DNA from: Flavobacteriaceae bacterium GF1
GTDB lineage: Bacteria > Bacteroidota > Bacteroidia > Flavobacteriales > Flavobacteriaceae
Length of the DNA stretch: 64,000 bases
Assembly (NCBI GenBank): GCA_009797885.1
Contig: WNKP01000007.1
Span: 62,001-126,000, forward strand
Direction: 5' to 3'
Positions 8,901 through 16,841 of this stretch are shown here, piece by piece. The translations under genes were made by a program, and so were the position numbers. The notes beneath the pieces were generated by a model. That model was not told where the DNA came from. It saw only the letters and a program-made list of their open reading frames with translations, and searched no databases. Position 1 is the first letter of the stretch. Each line of letters opens with the position of its first letter.

Positions 8901-9716
8901 TTATCGGGTCGCCTTTTTTATTTCAGTTGTTTGGGAAGTGATGCTTTTCGTCTGTAGTTCAAGGGAGAAAATTTCCAATTCCGTTTTTAAGTTCATTTCC
9001 ATTTCCAGATGGAACTTTGTAAAAAACTGCTTTGCTATGTCATAATCTATATGTCCCTTTCCGGTCCCCTCCAATTCCATTTCATAGTCTTTTGTTGCAG
9101 ATTTTAGGGTGTAAACTTGGTCAAGGTCAAAATATCCAATTCCGTTTTCCACTTTTTTTAAGGTGTAAATTGAATTTATCTCCATCTCAATGGTTATCTC
9201 TGCAATTGGCAGTGACATCGGATTTTTTTGTTCGAAGCTTTCTCCAACCTTAATTTTCTTATTTGGATATTCAATTTGGTTTATCATCGATTCCATTGCA
9301 GGAAGTAGTATTCTCTTTTTTTCTTCGGTCATTGTCGGTGAAGAAATAGAGTCAATTTTGGTTTTTCCATCAATCCATGTTCCAAAAAATTTGGTTCCAC
9401 TCACCAGTGTGGGATTATTGGACTCCAACAGTTCTATGGCAATCGGAAATTCGTTTCCATTCCATTCACCGGTTTTGGAAACACTTTTTAAGAAGCTTGT
9501 GTCCTTGATGACGGTCGGATTTTTAATTCCGTTGTTTTTTAGGTTCTGAATTATCTCGTCAGAGGCGATATAGGTTACCTTGTTTTCCGAAATCTGTTCC
9601 TGGGTCAAGGTGTAATTGAAGTTTGGTAAGTATCCCACTTTAAAGTCTATTTCCTTTTGACCCCTGCAGCAATACGTTGCCAATATCAATAAAAGAAGTA
9701 GGGATGCTTTTTTCAT
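8901..9716 (-). CDS. Secreted protein of unknown function (DUF6263-like)
   Basis: 271 residues with an N-terminal signal peptide (MKKASLLLLLILATYC, ending near CCRGQ) and no further membrane segment, so the product is periplasmic or surface-exposed. The rest is beta-rich and hydrophilic, with repeated TLKS/TLKK strands (IYTLKKVENGIGYFDL, VYTLKSATKDYEMELEG) and a conserved-looking VGESFEQKNPMSLPI segment. The layout recalls the DUF6263 family of Bacteroidota exported proteins, but I recognise no motif that fixes the family. No operon partner is evident: 167 bp separate it from the gene downstream and 55 bp from the gene upstream. Confidence 0.6.
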   Translation of the reverse strand: MKKASLLLLLILATYCCRGQKEIDFKVGYLPNFNYTLTQEQISENKVTYIASDEIIQNLKNNGIKNPTVIKDTSFLKSVSKTGEWNGNEFPIAIELLESNNPTLVSGTKFFGTWIDGKTKIDSISSPTMTEEKKRILLPAMESMINQIEYPNKKIKVGESFEQKNPMSLPIAEITIEMEINSIYTLKKVENGIGYFDLDQVYTLKSATKDYEMELEGTGKGHIDYDIAKQFFTKFHLEMEMNLKTELEIFSLELQTKSITSQTTEIKKATR

Positions 9717-9771
9717 TTTGTTTATTGGGCTATAGGTAATCGTTTTTTATGACCATATGTCCATGATATCC

Positions 9772-10566
9772 CTAAGTGATATCAATCCCCACATAATAGC
9801 CTTCACTTCCCCGAACATTAAAAACGGTTTGATCCTCAAAAAGGAGGTATTGCCCTTTTATGCCCTTTAACACCCCTTCATAGCTTGGGGTTTTCTCTAG
9901 ATTCAGGCTTTTTACCTTTTGGGGATATTGCAATACGGGGAATTCCAGATGGGTCTCCGTATGATCTTCAAGAAAGTAATTTGAGGCCTCTTCTGGGATA
10001 AAGGGTTTTAACTTGTTGCGCCATTCCACCAAATCCAAGTCCTCCAAATCGTTTTTTAGCATTTTTTGCCAACTGGTCTTGTCGCTCACATGTTCTTTGA
10101 GGGCCACTTCGGTAATTCCGGCCAGGTAGCGGTTGGGTACTTCCACAATTTCTATGGCCTCATGGGCACCCTGGTCGATCCATCGGGTGGGGACCTGTGT
10201 CTTTCGGGTTACCCCAACCTTAACATTACTGCTATTGGCCAAATACACGATATGGGGTTGTAGCTGCATTCTTTTTTCATAGTCCAGATCGCGGTCCTCT
10301 ATGTTCAGGTGTGCAGTGCTGAGTTCAGGTCGCATTATCCAATCACCTGCTGCCGCAGATTCAAAAAAATATGATTTACAAAATCCTTGGCGGTAAATGG
10401 GTTCATTTTTACCGGTGCCAAGACATTGGTACTTGATAAATTGAATTTTAAGCCTTTTGTTCAAGGCTTGGTTAAGGTTGAGGACATCGTCCTCCAGCAT
10501 CAAATAATACTGGATGGGCGAACCCATTTCGGTTCGCATTTTTCGCAGGACCCCTTCGTAAAGCAT
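9772..10566 (-). CDS. DUF2797 family protein
   Basis: 264 residues, soluble, no signal peptide. The central segment YLANSSNVKVGVTRKTQV followed by PTRWIDQGAHEAIEIVEVP and AGITEVALKEHVSDKTSW is the hallmark of DUF2797, which is widespread in Bacteroidota and actinobacteria. That region resembles a GIY-YIG-like fold with conserved Arg/Trp. The cysteines and histidines expected for a metal site in the N-terminal half are only partly present (one visible Cys in YQCLGTG, one in GFCKSY). The biochemical role is not established. It is divergent from the GH3 gene, and the two probably share the intervening promoter region. Confidence 0.8.
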   Translation of the reverse strand: MLYEGVLRKMRTEMGSPIQYYLMLEDDVLNLNQALNKRLKIQFIKYQCLGTGKNEPIYRQGFCKSYFFESAAAGDWIMRPELSTAHLNIEDRDLDYEKRMQLQPHIVYLANSSNVKVGVTRKTQVPTRWIDQGAHEAIEIVEVPNRYLAGITEVALKEHVSDKTSWQKMLKNDLEDLDLVEWRNKLKPFIPEEASNYFLEDHTETHLEFPVLQYPQKVKSLNLEKTPSYEGVLKGIKGQYLLFEDQTVFNVRGSEGYYVGIDIT

Positions 10567-10576
10567 AGTAAGGTTG

Positions 10577-10608
10577 TTTGAACAAATTTGAAATAAAGGT
10601 TATTTTAG
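10577..10608 (+). promoter_or_regulatory. Candidate promoter for the GH3 gene
   Basis: TTTG (10577-10580), a 20-bp spacer, then TATTTTAG (10601-10608), one mismatch from TAnnTTTG. The predicted transcript start falls about 30 bases before the ATG at 10644. This supports the internal ATG over the longer frame that starts at 10578. Confidence 0.5.
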
Positions 10609-10643
10609 CTACTGGCCAAACCGGCCCGTTAAAGATACCCAAA

Positions 10644-12170
10644 ATGCCAATACCGTTATTCAATTCCATTGCTTCCTGGTTGCTAAAAAAGCGGTACCAC
10701 CAAATTGAGCTTTTTATAAAATACCCAGTGGATGTGCAGCAAGAGGTCCTACGGCAGCTGTTTGACTATGCCAAGGACACGGAAGTAGGTAAAATGCACC
10801 ATTTTGAGTCCATTACCACCTATGAGGATTTTACGGAGCGTGTGCCTATTGTCAGTTATGAGTGCGTTGCACCAATGATTGAGCGCACCCGAAGGGGGGA
10901 ACAGAATGTGTTTTGGCCCACCCATATTAAATGGTTTGCAAAGAGCAGTGGCACTACCAATGCGAAAAGCAAATTTATTCCAGTGAGTATGGAGGCGTTG
11001 GAGGACTGTCATTACAAATCGGGGAAGGATTTACTCTGCCTGTACCTGAACAATAATGAAAACTCACAACTGTTCAACGGCAAAAGTTTGCGGTTGGGGG
11101 GGAGCAAGGAACTGTACGAGGACAACGGGAGCTTTTTTGGGGACCTTTCCGCCATTCTTATAGATAATATGCCCTTGTGGGCAGAATATAGCAGCACACC
11201 GAGCAATAAGGTGTCCTTGATGAGCGAATGGGAACTAAAGATGGACGCCATTATAGAAGAAAGTATCAAGGAAAATGTAACCAGCCTGGCAGGGGTGCCT
11301 TCATGGATGTTGGTATTGTTGAACAATGTGCTGGAGAAAACGGGAAAAAACCACCTTTTTGAGATTTGGGAGAATTTGGAGGTCTATTTTCATGGGGGGG
11401 TGAGTTTTGCACCCTATCGGGACCAGTACAAAAAGTTGTTGCCCAGAAAACGATTCAACTATTATGAGACCTATAATGCTTCTGAAGGCTTTTTTGGCAT
11501 ACAGGACCGGAACAATTCCGAGGACTTATTGCTGATGCTGGACTATGGTATTTTTTATGAGTTCATACCCATGGATTCCTATGGCAAAGAGGAGCAGCGG
11601 GCCATTCCCATTTGGGAGGTTCGAACGGGAATCAATTATGCCATGGTGATTAGCACCAATGCTGGGCTATGGCGCTATAAAATTGGGGATACTGTTCGAT
11701 TTACCTCCCTGGACCCTTATCGCATTCGGATAACGGGTCGTACCAAACATCACATCAATGCTTTTGGCGAGGAGTTGATCATTGAAAATGCGGAAGAAGC
11801 CCTTGAACAGGTCTGTAAAAAGACAGGTTCGGAAATTAAGGATTATACGGCGGCCCCTATTTTTATGAATGGTACCGAAAAGGGATCCCATGAATGGATC
11901 ATTGAGTTTCGAAGGGCTCCGGAAAACCTCAATTATTTTATTGAACTGATGGACAATGCCTTAAAATCACTCAATTCGGATTATGAGGCCAAACGCTATA
12001 ACAACATTACCCTAAAAATGCCACGTGTCCACATGGCGCGGGAAGATCTGTTTTATGATTGGTTAAAGTCCAAGAACAAATTGGGTGGGCAACATAAGAT
12101 TCCACGATTGTCCAATTCCCGCGAACATTTGGAAGAACTTATGGATTTAAACAGACAATCCGTACACTAA
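10644..12170 (+). CDS. GH3-family acyl-acid amido synthetase-like protein
   Basis: 508 residues, near the usual length of bacterial GH3 proteins. The adenylating-enzyme signatures are visible: the P-loop-like KSSGTTNAKSKFIPVS near residue 100, YNASEGFFGIQ (the second motif, with the acidic residue that contacts ATP) and YKIGDTVRFTSLDPYRIRITGRTKHHINAFGEEL (the hinge motif with its TGR). In plants GH3 enzymes conjugate amino acids to acyl acids via an adenylate; the substrates of the bacterial forms are unknown. The frame extends 22 codons further upstream, but MPIPLFNSIASWLLKKRYHQIELF is the standard flavobacterial N-terminus and a promoter covers the upstream part. Confidence 0.88.
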   Translation: MPIPLFNSIASWLLKKRYHQIELFIKYPVDVQQEVLRQLFDYAKDTEVGKMHHFESITTYEDFTERVPIVSYECVAPMIERTRRGEQNVFWPTHIKWFAKSSGTTNAKSKFIPVSMEALEDCHYKSGKDLLCLYLNNNENSQLFNGKSLRLGGSKELYEDNGSFFGDLSAILIDNMPLWAEYSSTPSNKVSLMSEWELKMDAIIEESIKENVTSLAGVPSWMLVLLNNVLEKTGKNHLFEIWENLEVYFHGGVSFAPYRDQYKKLLPRKRFNYYETYNASEGFFGIQDRNNSEDLLLMLDYGIFYEFIPMDSYGKEEQRAIPIWEVRTGINYAMVISTNAGLWRYKIGDTVRFTSLDPYRIRITGRTKHHINAFGEELIIENAEEALEQVCKKTGSEIKDYTAAPIFMNGTEKGSHEWIIEFRRAPENLNYFIELMDNALKSLNSDYEAKRYNNITLKMPRVHMAREDLFYDWLKSKNKLGGQHKIPRLSNSREHLEELMDLNRQSVH

Positions 12171-12200
12171 TCAGGTCATTTGATACAGACTCCAAACGAT

Positions 12201-12220
12201 TTACGAAAACGTTTTCGTAA
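12201..12220. promoter_or_regulatory. Perfect 20-bp palindrome, LacI-type operator candidate
   Basis: TTACGAAAACGTTTTCGTAA is a perfect palindrome with the central CG typical of LacI/GalR-family operators. It lies 31 bp after the GH3 stop and 107 bp before the hydrolase ATG. No LacI-type regulator is encoded in the window. Confidence 0.6.
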
Positions 12221-12286
12221 CTTCCCGTAGTTTATCGAACAAAAATTGAAACTGAACCAATATTTTAGGAATTACTTCGTTTTGTA

Positions 12287-12303
12287 GTCACCTTTAGGTC
12301 ACC
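12287..12303 (+). repeat. GTCACC direct repeat, 11-bp spacing
   Basis: GTCACC occurs at 12287-12292 and again at 12298-12303, one helical turn apart, 24 bp before the hydrolase start codon. It may be a second protein-binding site in this leader. It is short enough to be chance. Confidence 0.3.
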
Positions 12304-12326
12304 AAAACTTGCAACAATCATTTACA

Positions 12327-12866
12327 ATGGCAGAAAAACTACTCGTCTTATCAGATATGTGGGGCATTAAAAAAGGCCTCTGGATCACTTCTTATTTTGG
12401 ATACCTGCAGCAGTATTATAACATTGAATTTTATGATATACAGCAATTGGCAAATCTGGATATTCCGGTTATGACGGAGGAAAACATACACCAATCTTTT
12501 GTGGAAGGAGGTATCGATACCGCTGTTGCCCATTTGTTGAAGAAAGAAACCAAACCATGCCATGTGTTGGCTTTTAGCATGGGGGGCACAATTGCATGGA
12601 AGGCCGGTCTTAACGGATTGCCCATGAAATCCCTCACTGCCATATCACCAACACGGATTCGATTTGAAAATGAAGCTCCCAATTGTGAGATCAACTTGAT
12701 TTATGGAGAGTGTGATAAATTTAAACCTAGTATGAAGTGGTTCAAAACCATGGATGTGGATTTTAAAATTGTTTCCAGTTTTGGTCACGAACTATATTCG
12801 GATGAGAAGATCATAGGTGAGGTTTGCGTTAAGATGCTCCAAAAAATCACTCAAAAAGCGGTTTAG
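12327..12866 (+). CDS. Small alpha/beta-fold hydrolase
   Basis: 179 residues. The nucleophile elbow AFSMGGTIAW places Ser84 in a G-x-S-x-G-like turn (here F-S-M-G-G). A candidate acid sits in LIYGECDKF, and the histidine is probably His159 in SSFGHELYSDE, so the catalytic triad looks complete in a minimal alpha/beta-hydrolase core without a cap. No signal peptide, so it is cytoplasmic. The frame can begin at a TTG at 12309, but ATG 12327 is preferred. It is a single-gene unit with its own upstream palindrome and a strong terminator behind it. The substrate cannot be deduced. Confidence 0.7.
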   Translation: MAEKLLVLSDMWGIKKGLWITSYFGYLQQYYNIEFYDIQQLANLDIPVMTEENIHQSFVEGGIDTAVAHLLKKETKPCHVLAFSMGGTIAWKAGLNGLPMKSLTAISPTRIRFENEAPNCEINLIYGECDKFKPSMKWFKTMDVDFKIVSSFGHELYSDEKIIGEVCVKMLQKITQKAV

Positions 12867-12885
12867 TCAATACCATATAGCAAAC

Positions 12886-12910
12886 AAAAAGGGGCATGTG
12901 CCCCTTTTTT
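12886..12910. terminator. Bidirectional terminator between the hydrolase gene and clpX
   Basis: AAAAAGGGGCA and TGCCCCTTTTTT form a compact stem with A- and T-runs on both sides. It can serve the plus-strand hydrolase and the minus-strand clpX transcripts, which converge here. Confidence 0.85.
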
Positions 12911-12931
12911 GTATACCTGAATCCTGGTTGT

Positions 12932-14167
12932 CTAGGAGACGGCTTTAAGCTTTTTAATGGTCTCCATGGAAAGTTTTTCCTCGGCATAGGCCTTGGTCAC
13001 CTTAAATTCCTTTTCCTCCGAACTGGGTAGGGTAAACATGGCATCCGTGAAAATGGCCTCACATAATGATCGAAGTCCCCTGGCGCCCAGTTTATATTCC
13101 ACGGCCTTATCCACTATATAGTTCAGGGCCTGTTCGGTAATATCAAAAGTTATCCCGTCCATGCCAAATAACTTTTCGTACTGCTTAATGATGGCGTTCT
13201 TGGGTTCGGTAAGAATGGCACGTAACGTTTTTCTGTCCAATGGATTCATATGCGTTAGCACGGGAAGGCGTCCAATGATTTCAGGAATCAAACCGAATTC
13301 CTTTAAATCCTTCGGAATAATGTATTGCAAAATGTTTTCGGCATCCAGTCTATCTTCCGCTTTGGAAGCACTGTAGCCCACCGCTTGCATGTTCAAGCGT
13401 TTGTTGATGATTCGTTCTATGCCGTCAAAAGCCCCACCGGCAACAAATAGGATGTTCTCGGTATTTACCTCAATAAACTTCTGGTCTGGATGTTTTCGTC
13501 CTCCTTTAGGGGGAACATTGACCACCGTCCCTTCCAATAATTTTAGTAGGCCCTGTTGTACGCCCTCTCCGGAGACATCACGGGTTATTGACGGGTTGTC
13601 ACTTTTACGGGCAATTTTATCAATTTCATCAATAAATACGATACCTCTTTCGGCTTTCTCCAAGTTGTAATCCGCAGCCTGCAATAATCGGGTCAAAATA
13701 CTCTCCACATCTTCACCTACATAACCCGCTTCGGTCAAAACCGTGGCATCAACAATGGCCAGGGGCACATTGAGCATTTTGGCAATGGTTTTTGCCATCA
13801 AGGTCTTACCAGTACCCGTTTGGCCAACCATAACAATATTGCTTTTTTGAATTTCCACCCCATCATCTTTACTCGAGGGCTGTAACAAACGCTTGTAATG
13901 GTTGTAAACCGCAACGGACATCACCTTTTTGGTACGTTCCTGTCCAATGATAAAGGTGTCCAGAAAATCCTTGATTTCCAACGGTTTTTTAAGGACCAAT
14001 TCCGAAGATAGGTCATTGGTTTTGGATTGCTTGGACTCTTCGGCCACTATACTGTATGCTTGTTCAATGCAGCGATCACAGATGTGCGCGTCCAAGCCGG
14101 CAATCAAAAGATTGGTTTCCGGTTTTTTCCTTCCACAAAATGAACATTCCAAATTTTCCTTCGCCAT
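12932..14167 (-). CDS. clpX: ATP-dependent Clp protease ATP-binding subunit ClpX
   Basis: 411 residues. AAA+ unfoldase that feeds substrates into ClpP. The N-terminal zinc-binding domain has all four cysteines (Cys8, Cys11, Cys30, Cys33). Walker A is GQTGTGKT (115-122), the pore loop GYVG is at 148-151, and Walker B IVFIDEID is at 176-183. The RKH substrate loop is present in KGGRKHP, and the C-terminal small domain carries the sensor-2 GARGLR motif. The gene lies 85 bp downstream of clpP on the same strand, with a small hairpin between them. ClpP and trigger factor upstream complete the classical tig-clpP-clpX order. Confidence 0.98.
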   Translation of the reverse strand: MAKENLECSFCGRKKPETNLLIAGLDAHICDRCIEQAYSIVAEESKQSKTNDLSSELVLKKPLEIKDFLDTFIIGQERTKKVMSVAVYNHYKRLLQPSSKDDGVEIQKSNIVMVGQTGTGKTLMAKTIAKMLNVPLAIVDATVLTEAGYVGEDVESILTRLLQAADYNLEKAERGIVFIDEIDKIARKSDNPSITRDVSGEGVQQGLLKLLEGTVVNVPPKGGRKHPDQKFIEVNTENILFVAGGAFDGIERIINKRLNMQAVGYSASKAEDRLDAENILQYIIPKDLKEFGLIPEIIGRLPVLTHMNPLDRKTLRAILTEPKNAIIKQYEKLFGMDGITFDITEQALNYIVDKAVEYKLGARGLRSLCEAIFTDAMFTLPSSEEKEFKVTKAYAEEKLSMETIKKLKAVS

Positions 14168-14225
14168 TGTCTTATCTTAACAGTACAGCTATAACGTGTA
14201 AAACGTGCTGAAATTCTACAATTAG

Positions 14226-14248
14226 GTACTTAAGCCAATGTTAAGTAC
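14226..14248. repeat. Short hairpin between clpP and clpX
   Basis: GTACTTAA (14226-14233) and TTAAGTAC (14241-14248) pair perfectly around a 7-base loop, immediately after the clpP stop on the minus strand. No T-run follows. It may reduce or process read-through from clpP into clpX. Confidence 0.5.
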
Positions 14249-14252
14249 GGAT

Positions 14253-14933
14253 TTATCCTTTTTCCCTTACTAAAATCTCGTCAATCATACCATAATCCCT
14301 GGCTTCCGGAGCTTTCATCCAATAATCCCGATCACTGTCCTCATAAACCTTATCAAAGGTTTGCCCGGAATGATTGGCGATGATATGATATAATTCATCC
14401 TTAATTTTCAATACTTCCTTGGCCGCAATTTCAATGTCGCTGGCCTGACCTTGGGCACCTGACAGGGGTTGGTGGATCATAACCCTGGAATGCGGCAATC
14501 CACTGCGTTTTCCCTTTTCACCGGCACAGAGCAATACCGCAGCCATAGAGGCAGCTATTCCTGTACAGATCGTTGCAACATCGGGCTTGATGAACTGCAT
14601 GGTATCATAAATGCCCAATCCTGCATAAACCCCACCACCAGGGGAATTGATATAAATGGATATGTCCTTTGATGCATCGGTGCTTTCCAAAAACAACAAC
14701 TGTGCCTGGACAATGTTCGCAACTTGATCATTGATTCCCGTGCCCATAAAAATGATGCGATCCATCATTAAACGGGAGAAAACATCAAAAACAGCGATGT
14801 TCATTTGGCGTTCCTCAATTATATTCGGGGTCATGTTTACGGGAAGCATACTACTTACGATTTGGTCGTAGTACATGCTGCTTATCCCGTGGTGCTTGGT
14901 AGCGTATTTTTCAAATTCCTTTCCGTAATCCAT
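14253..14933 (-). CDS. clpP: ATP-dependent Clp protease proteolytic subunit ClpP
   Basis: 226 residues, a serine protease that forms the two-ring ClpP14 barrel. The catalytic triad can be read directly: Ser129 in CTGIAASMAAVLL, His154 in RVMIHQPLSGAQGQ, and Asp203 in SDRDYWM. The N-terminal ~30 residues are a little longer than in E. coli ClpP and probably include a short propeptide. The gene is separated from tig upstream by a clear terminator, so it probably has its own promoter as well. I found no good TAnnTTTG match in the 83-bp gap. Confidence 0.98.
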   Translation of the reverse strand: MDYGKEFEKYATKHHGISSMYYDQIVSSMLPVNMTPNIIEERQMNIAVFDVFSRLMMDRIIFMGTGINDQVANIVQAQLLFLESTDASKDISIYINSPGGGVYAGLGIYDTMQFIKPDVATICTGIAASMAAVLLCAGEKGKRSGLPHSRVMIHQPLSGAQGQASDIEIAAKEVLKIKDELYHIIANHSGQTFDKVYEDSDRDYWMKAPEARDYGMIDEILVREKG

Positions 14934-14955
14934 AGGATTTTCAATGGGTTTAAAA

Positions 14956-14994
14956 CAAAAAACGGTCCTGAAAAACTCAAATTTTCAGAACCGT
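14956..14994 (-). terminator. Intrinsic terminator downstream of tig
   Basis: On the minus strand ACGGTTCTGAAAA pairs with TTTTCAGGACCGT (one mismatch) and is followed by TTTTTTGTTTT. This should end most tig transcripts before clpP. Confidence 0.85.
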
Positions 14995-15016
14995 AAATAT
15001 ACAATTATTTGGTGCG

Positions 15017-16339
15017 TTAGCCGTAAACCTCTTTTACAAAGTTTTCGTAACTGATTTCTTTGTTTTTAAGGTTGGCCTTCTCTTTGTAAAGGGTGAGTAA
15101 CTTCTGGCTCATCAATTGCTCGGAAAGGCGCTTTACCTCATCTTGGTTACCCATGACACGGGCGGCAATGTTTTCCAATTCCTCCTCTTTAGGGTCCATA
15201 TGACCGTATTGTGCCATCTGTGATTTGATAAATCCTTTGGCAAACTCCTTCAGCTCGTCAAACTGGACTTGAAGATCATTCTCCTTAATCACCTTACCTT
15301 CAATCAATTGGTACCGTAATCCTTTTTCCGATTTCTCGTATTCCTCTGAGGCCTCTACTTCCGTCAGTTCCTTTTCCCCACTGACTTGGATCCATTTTTT
15401 TAGAAATTCCGAAGGCAGATCGAACTTGGTTTCCTCAATAAGCTTTTCCGTAATGTCATTGAGCAATTTTTGATCGGACTGTTGTTCAAACTGTTTTTCA
15501 GAGTCTGTCTTAATTTTTTCCTTCATTTCCGCCTCACTTTTGACCGTGTCTTCCCCAAAAAGCTTATCGAAAAGTTCTTGGTTCAGTTCGGCAGGCTCAC
15601 GTTCATTGATTTCTTCAATGGTGAGCGTGACTTCAATGTTGAGGTTTTCGGCTTTTTCCTGGGGAATGCCCAAACTTGAGGACAATAGATAGTCTTCCTT
15701 AAAGAGTCCTTTGGTCTTTAAAGTAACGGTCTCCCCAACCTTTTTGCCCAATAAGGTATCAATGGCCTTTTTGGCCTTTATTTTGGAAAGTTCAATTGTG
15801 GTTTTATGGTCTATTTCCTCGGTTTCGTTTTTGAACGTTCCATTTACCTCTGCTGTCTTGGTAACCTCGGGTTTGGAGACAATTTTCCCATATTGCTTCT
15901 GCAGTCGCTCCACTTGTTCATTCACCATCTTTTTATCAGCCACAATTTTGTAATGGGTAATGGGCTTTTTGGTGTTCAACTTTACCTCAAATTCAGGGGC
16001 CAGGCCCAGTTCAAATTCAAAGTCGAAGTTTTCCTTGTCCCAATCAAAATTTTCCTGAGGTTTTGGCAATGGATTTCCAAGGACGTCCAATTTTTCTTCC
16101 GTAAGATATTTGTTGAGGTTGTCCTGAAGCAATTTGTTCACTTCATCCACCAATACCGCTTTTCCGTATTGTTTTTTGATCAACCCCATGGGAACCTGCC
16201 CTTTTCTAAAACCGGGGATGTTGGCCTGCTTTCTATAATTTTTAAGGATGTCGTTCACCTTTTCCTCATAGTCCTCCTTGGTGATGGCAACCTTGACCAC
16301 TGCATTTAAACTGTCTATCTGCTCTTTTGAAATGTTCAT
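15017..16339 (-). CDS. tig: Trigger factor, ribosome-associated chaperone
   Basis: 440 residues. The N-terminal ribosome-binding domain has the signature GFRKG (43-47) in the loop that contacts ribosomal protein L23. The middle region is a diverged FKBP-type PPIase domain (KVGETVTLKTKGLFKEDYLLSSSLG), lacking much of the canonical FKBP active-site pattern, as is common in Bacteroidota. The C-terminal helical arms follow. It assists folding of nascent chains and is the first gene of the tig, clpP, clpX series on the minus strand. A promoter with both elements can be read upstream. Confidence 0.93.
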   Translation of the reverse strand: MNISKEQIDSLNAVVKVAITKEDYEEKVNDILKNYRKQANIPGFRKGQVPMGLIKKQYGKAVLVDEVNKLLQDNLNKYLTEEKLDVLGNPLPKPQENFDWDKENFDFEFELGLAPEFEVKLNTKKPITHYKIVADKKMVNEQVERLQKQYGKIVSKPEVTKTAEVNGTFKNETEEIDHKTTIELSKIKAKKAIDTLLGKKVGETVTLKTKGLFKEDYLLSSSLGIPQEKAENLNIEVTLTIEEINEREPAELNQELFDKLFGEDTVKSEAEMKEKIKTDSEKQFEQQSDQKLLNDITEKLIEETKFDLPSEFLKKWIQVSGEKELTEVEASEEYEKSEKGLRYQLIEGKVIKENDLQVQFDELKEFAKGFIKSQMAQYGHMDPKEEELENIAARVMGNQDEVKRLSEQLMSQKLLTLYKEKANLKNKEISYENFVKEVYG

Positions 16340-16363
16340 TACAACCTACTTTTGAATGGCTGG

Positions 16364-16394
16364 CAAAAGTACTACATTTTGTTTTGCTCAACAA
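16364..16394 (-). promoter_or_regulatory. Promoter of tig
   Basis: On the minus strand TTG (16394-16392), a 20-bp spacer, then TACTTTTG (16371-16364), an exact TAnnTTTG -7 box. The predicted start is about 20 bases upstream of the tig ATG at 16339. Confidence 0.7.
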
Positions 16395-16426
16395 GTTTTT
16401 AAGGAGTTGTGTATCAGCTATAAACC

Positions 16427-16777
16427 TTACTTCTTTTTGTCCTCTTTTAAAAGGGAAAACAGTATGGATTGCAAGAAGGACAGCAAAAGACTGAATAATA
16501 GCGCCCACCAAATATTGGCTACCGAAAACCCAGGGATAAAATAATCTGCAAGTAGTATAATAATGGCATTGATAAAAAGAAGGAATATCCCAAGGGTCAC
16601 AATGGTAATGGGCAGGGTCAAAACGATCAATATCGGTTTAACGACAAAGTTGAGCAAACTCAGCACAATGGCGACTAGGATTGCGGTGATGTAAGTGTCC
16701 ACGGCGACGCCGGGAAGAAGTTCGGATAGGATGACCACGGCCAACGCACTCAAAAGTAGTCGAAGGATAAATTTCAT
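16427..16777 (-). CDS. Membrane protein of the phage-holin-4 superfamily (YvlD/DUF360 type)
   Basis: 116 residues, nearly all hydrophobic, with four predicted membrane helices and a basic KEDKKK tail. The pattern NFVVKPILIVLTLPITIVTLGIFLLFINAIIILLADYFIPGF is that of the YvlD family. The name is historical: these are chromosomal envelope proteins of unknown role, and nothing around it is phage-derived. It is on the same strand as the SGNH lipoprotein gene upstream (64 bp away), but a terminator lies between the two. Confidence 0.85.
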   Translation of the reverse strand: MKFILRLLLSALAVVILSELLPGVAVDTYITAILVAIVLSLLNFVVKPILIVLTLPITIVTLGIFLLFINAIIILLADYFIPGFSVANIWWALLFSLLLSFLQSILFSLLKEDKKK

Positions 16778-16795
16778 GATATGGTTTTTAAATGA

Positions 16796-16821
16796 AAAAG
16801 CACCGCCTAAGCGGTGCTTTT
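16796..16821 (-). terminator. Terminator downstream of the SGNH lipoprotein gene
   Basis: AAAAGCACCGC (ending at 16806) and GCGGTGCTTTT (from 16811) pair around a CTAA loop. On the minus strand the stem is followed by TTTTTCATTT. Confidence 0.8.
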
Positions 16822-16841
16822 AATATAGTGATTTTTTGATT

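Noticed and set aside
16427-16777. Phage holin family protein as evidence of a prophage
   Set aside because: YvlD-type proteins are chromosomal. No phage structural, integrase or lysis genes surround it.
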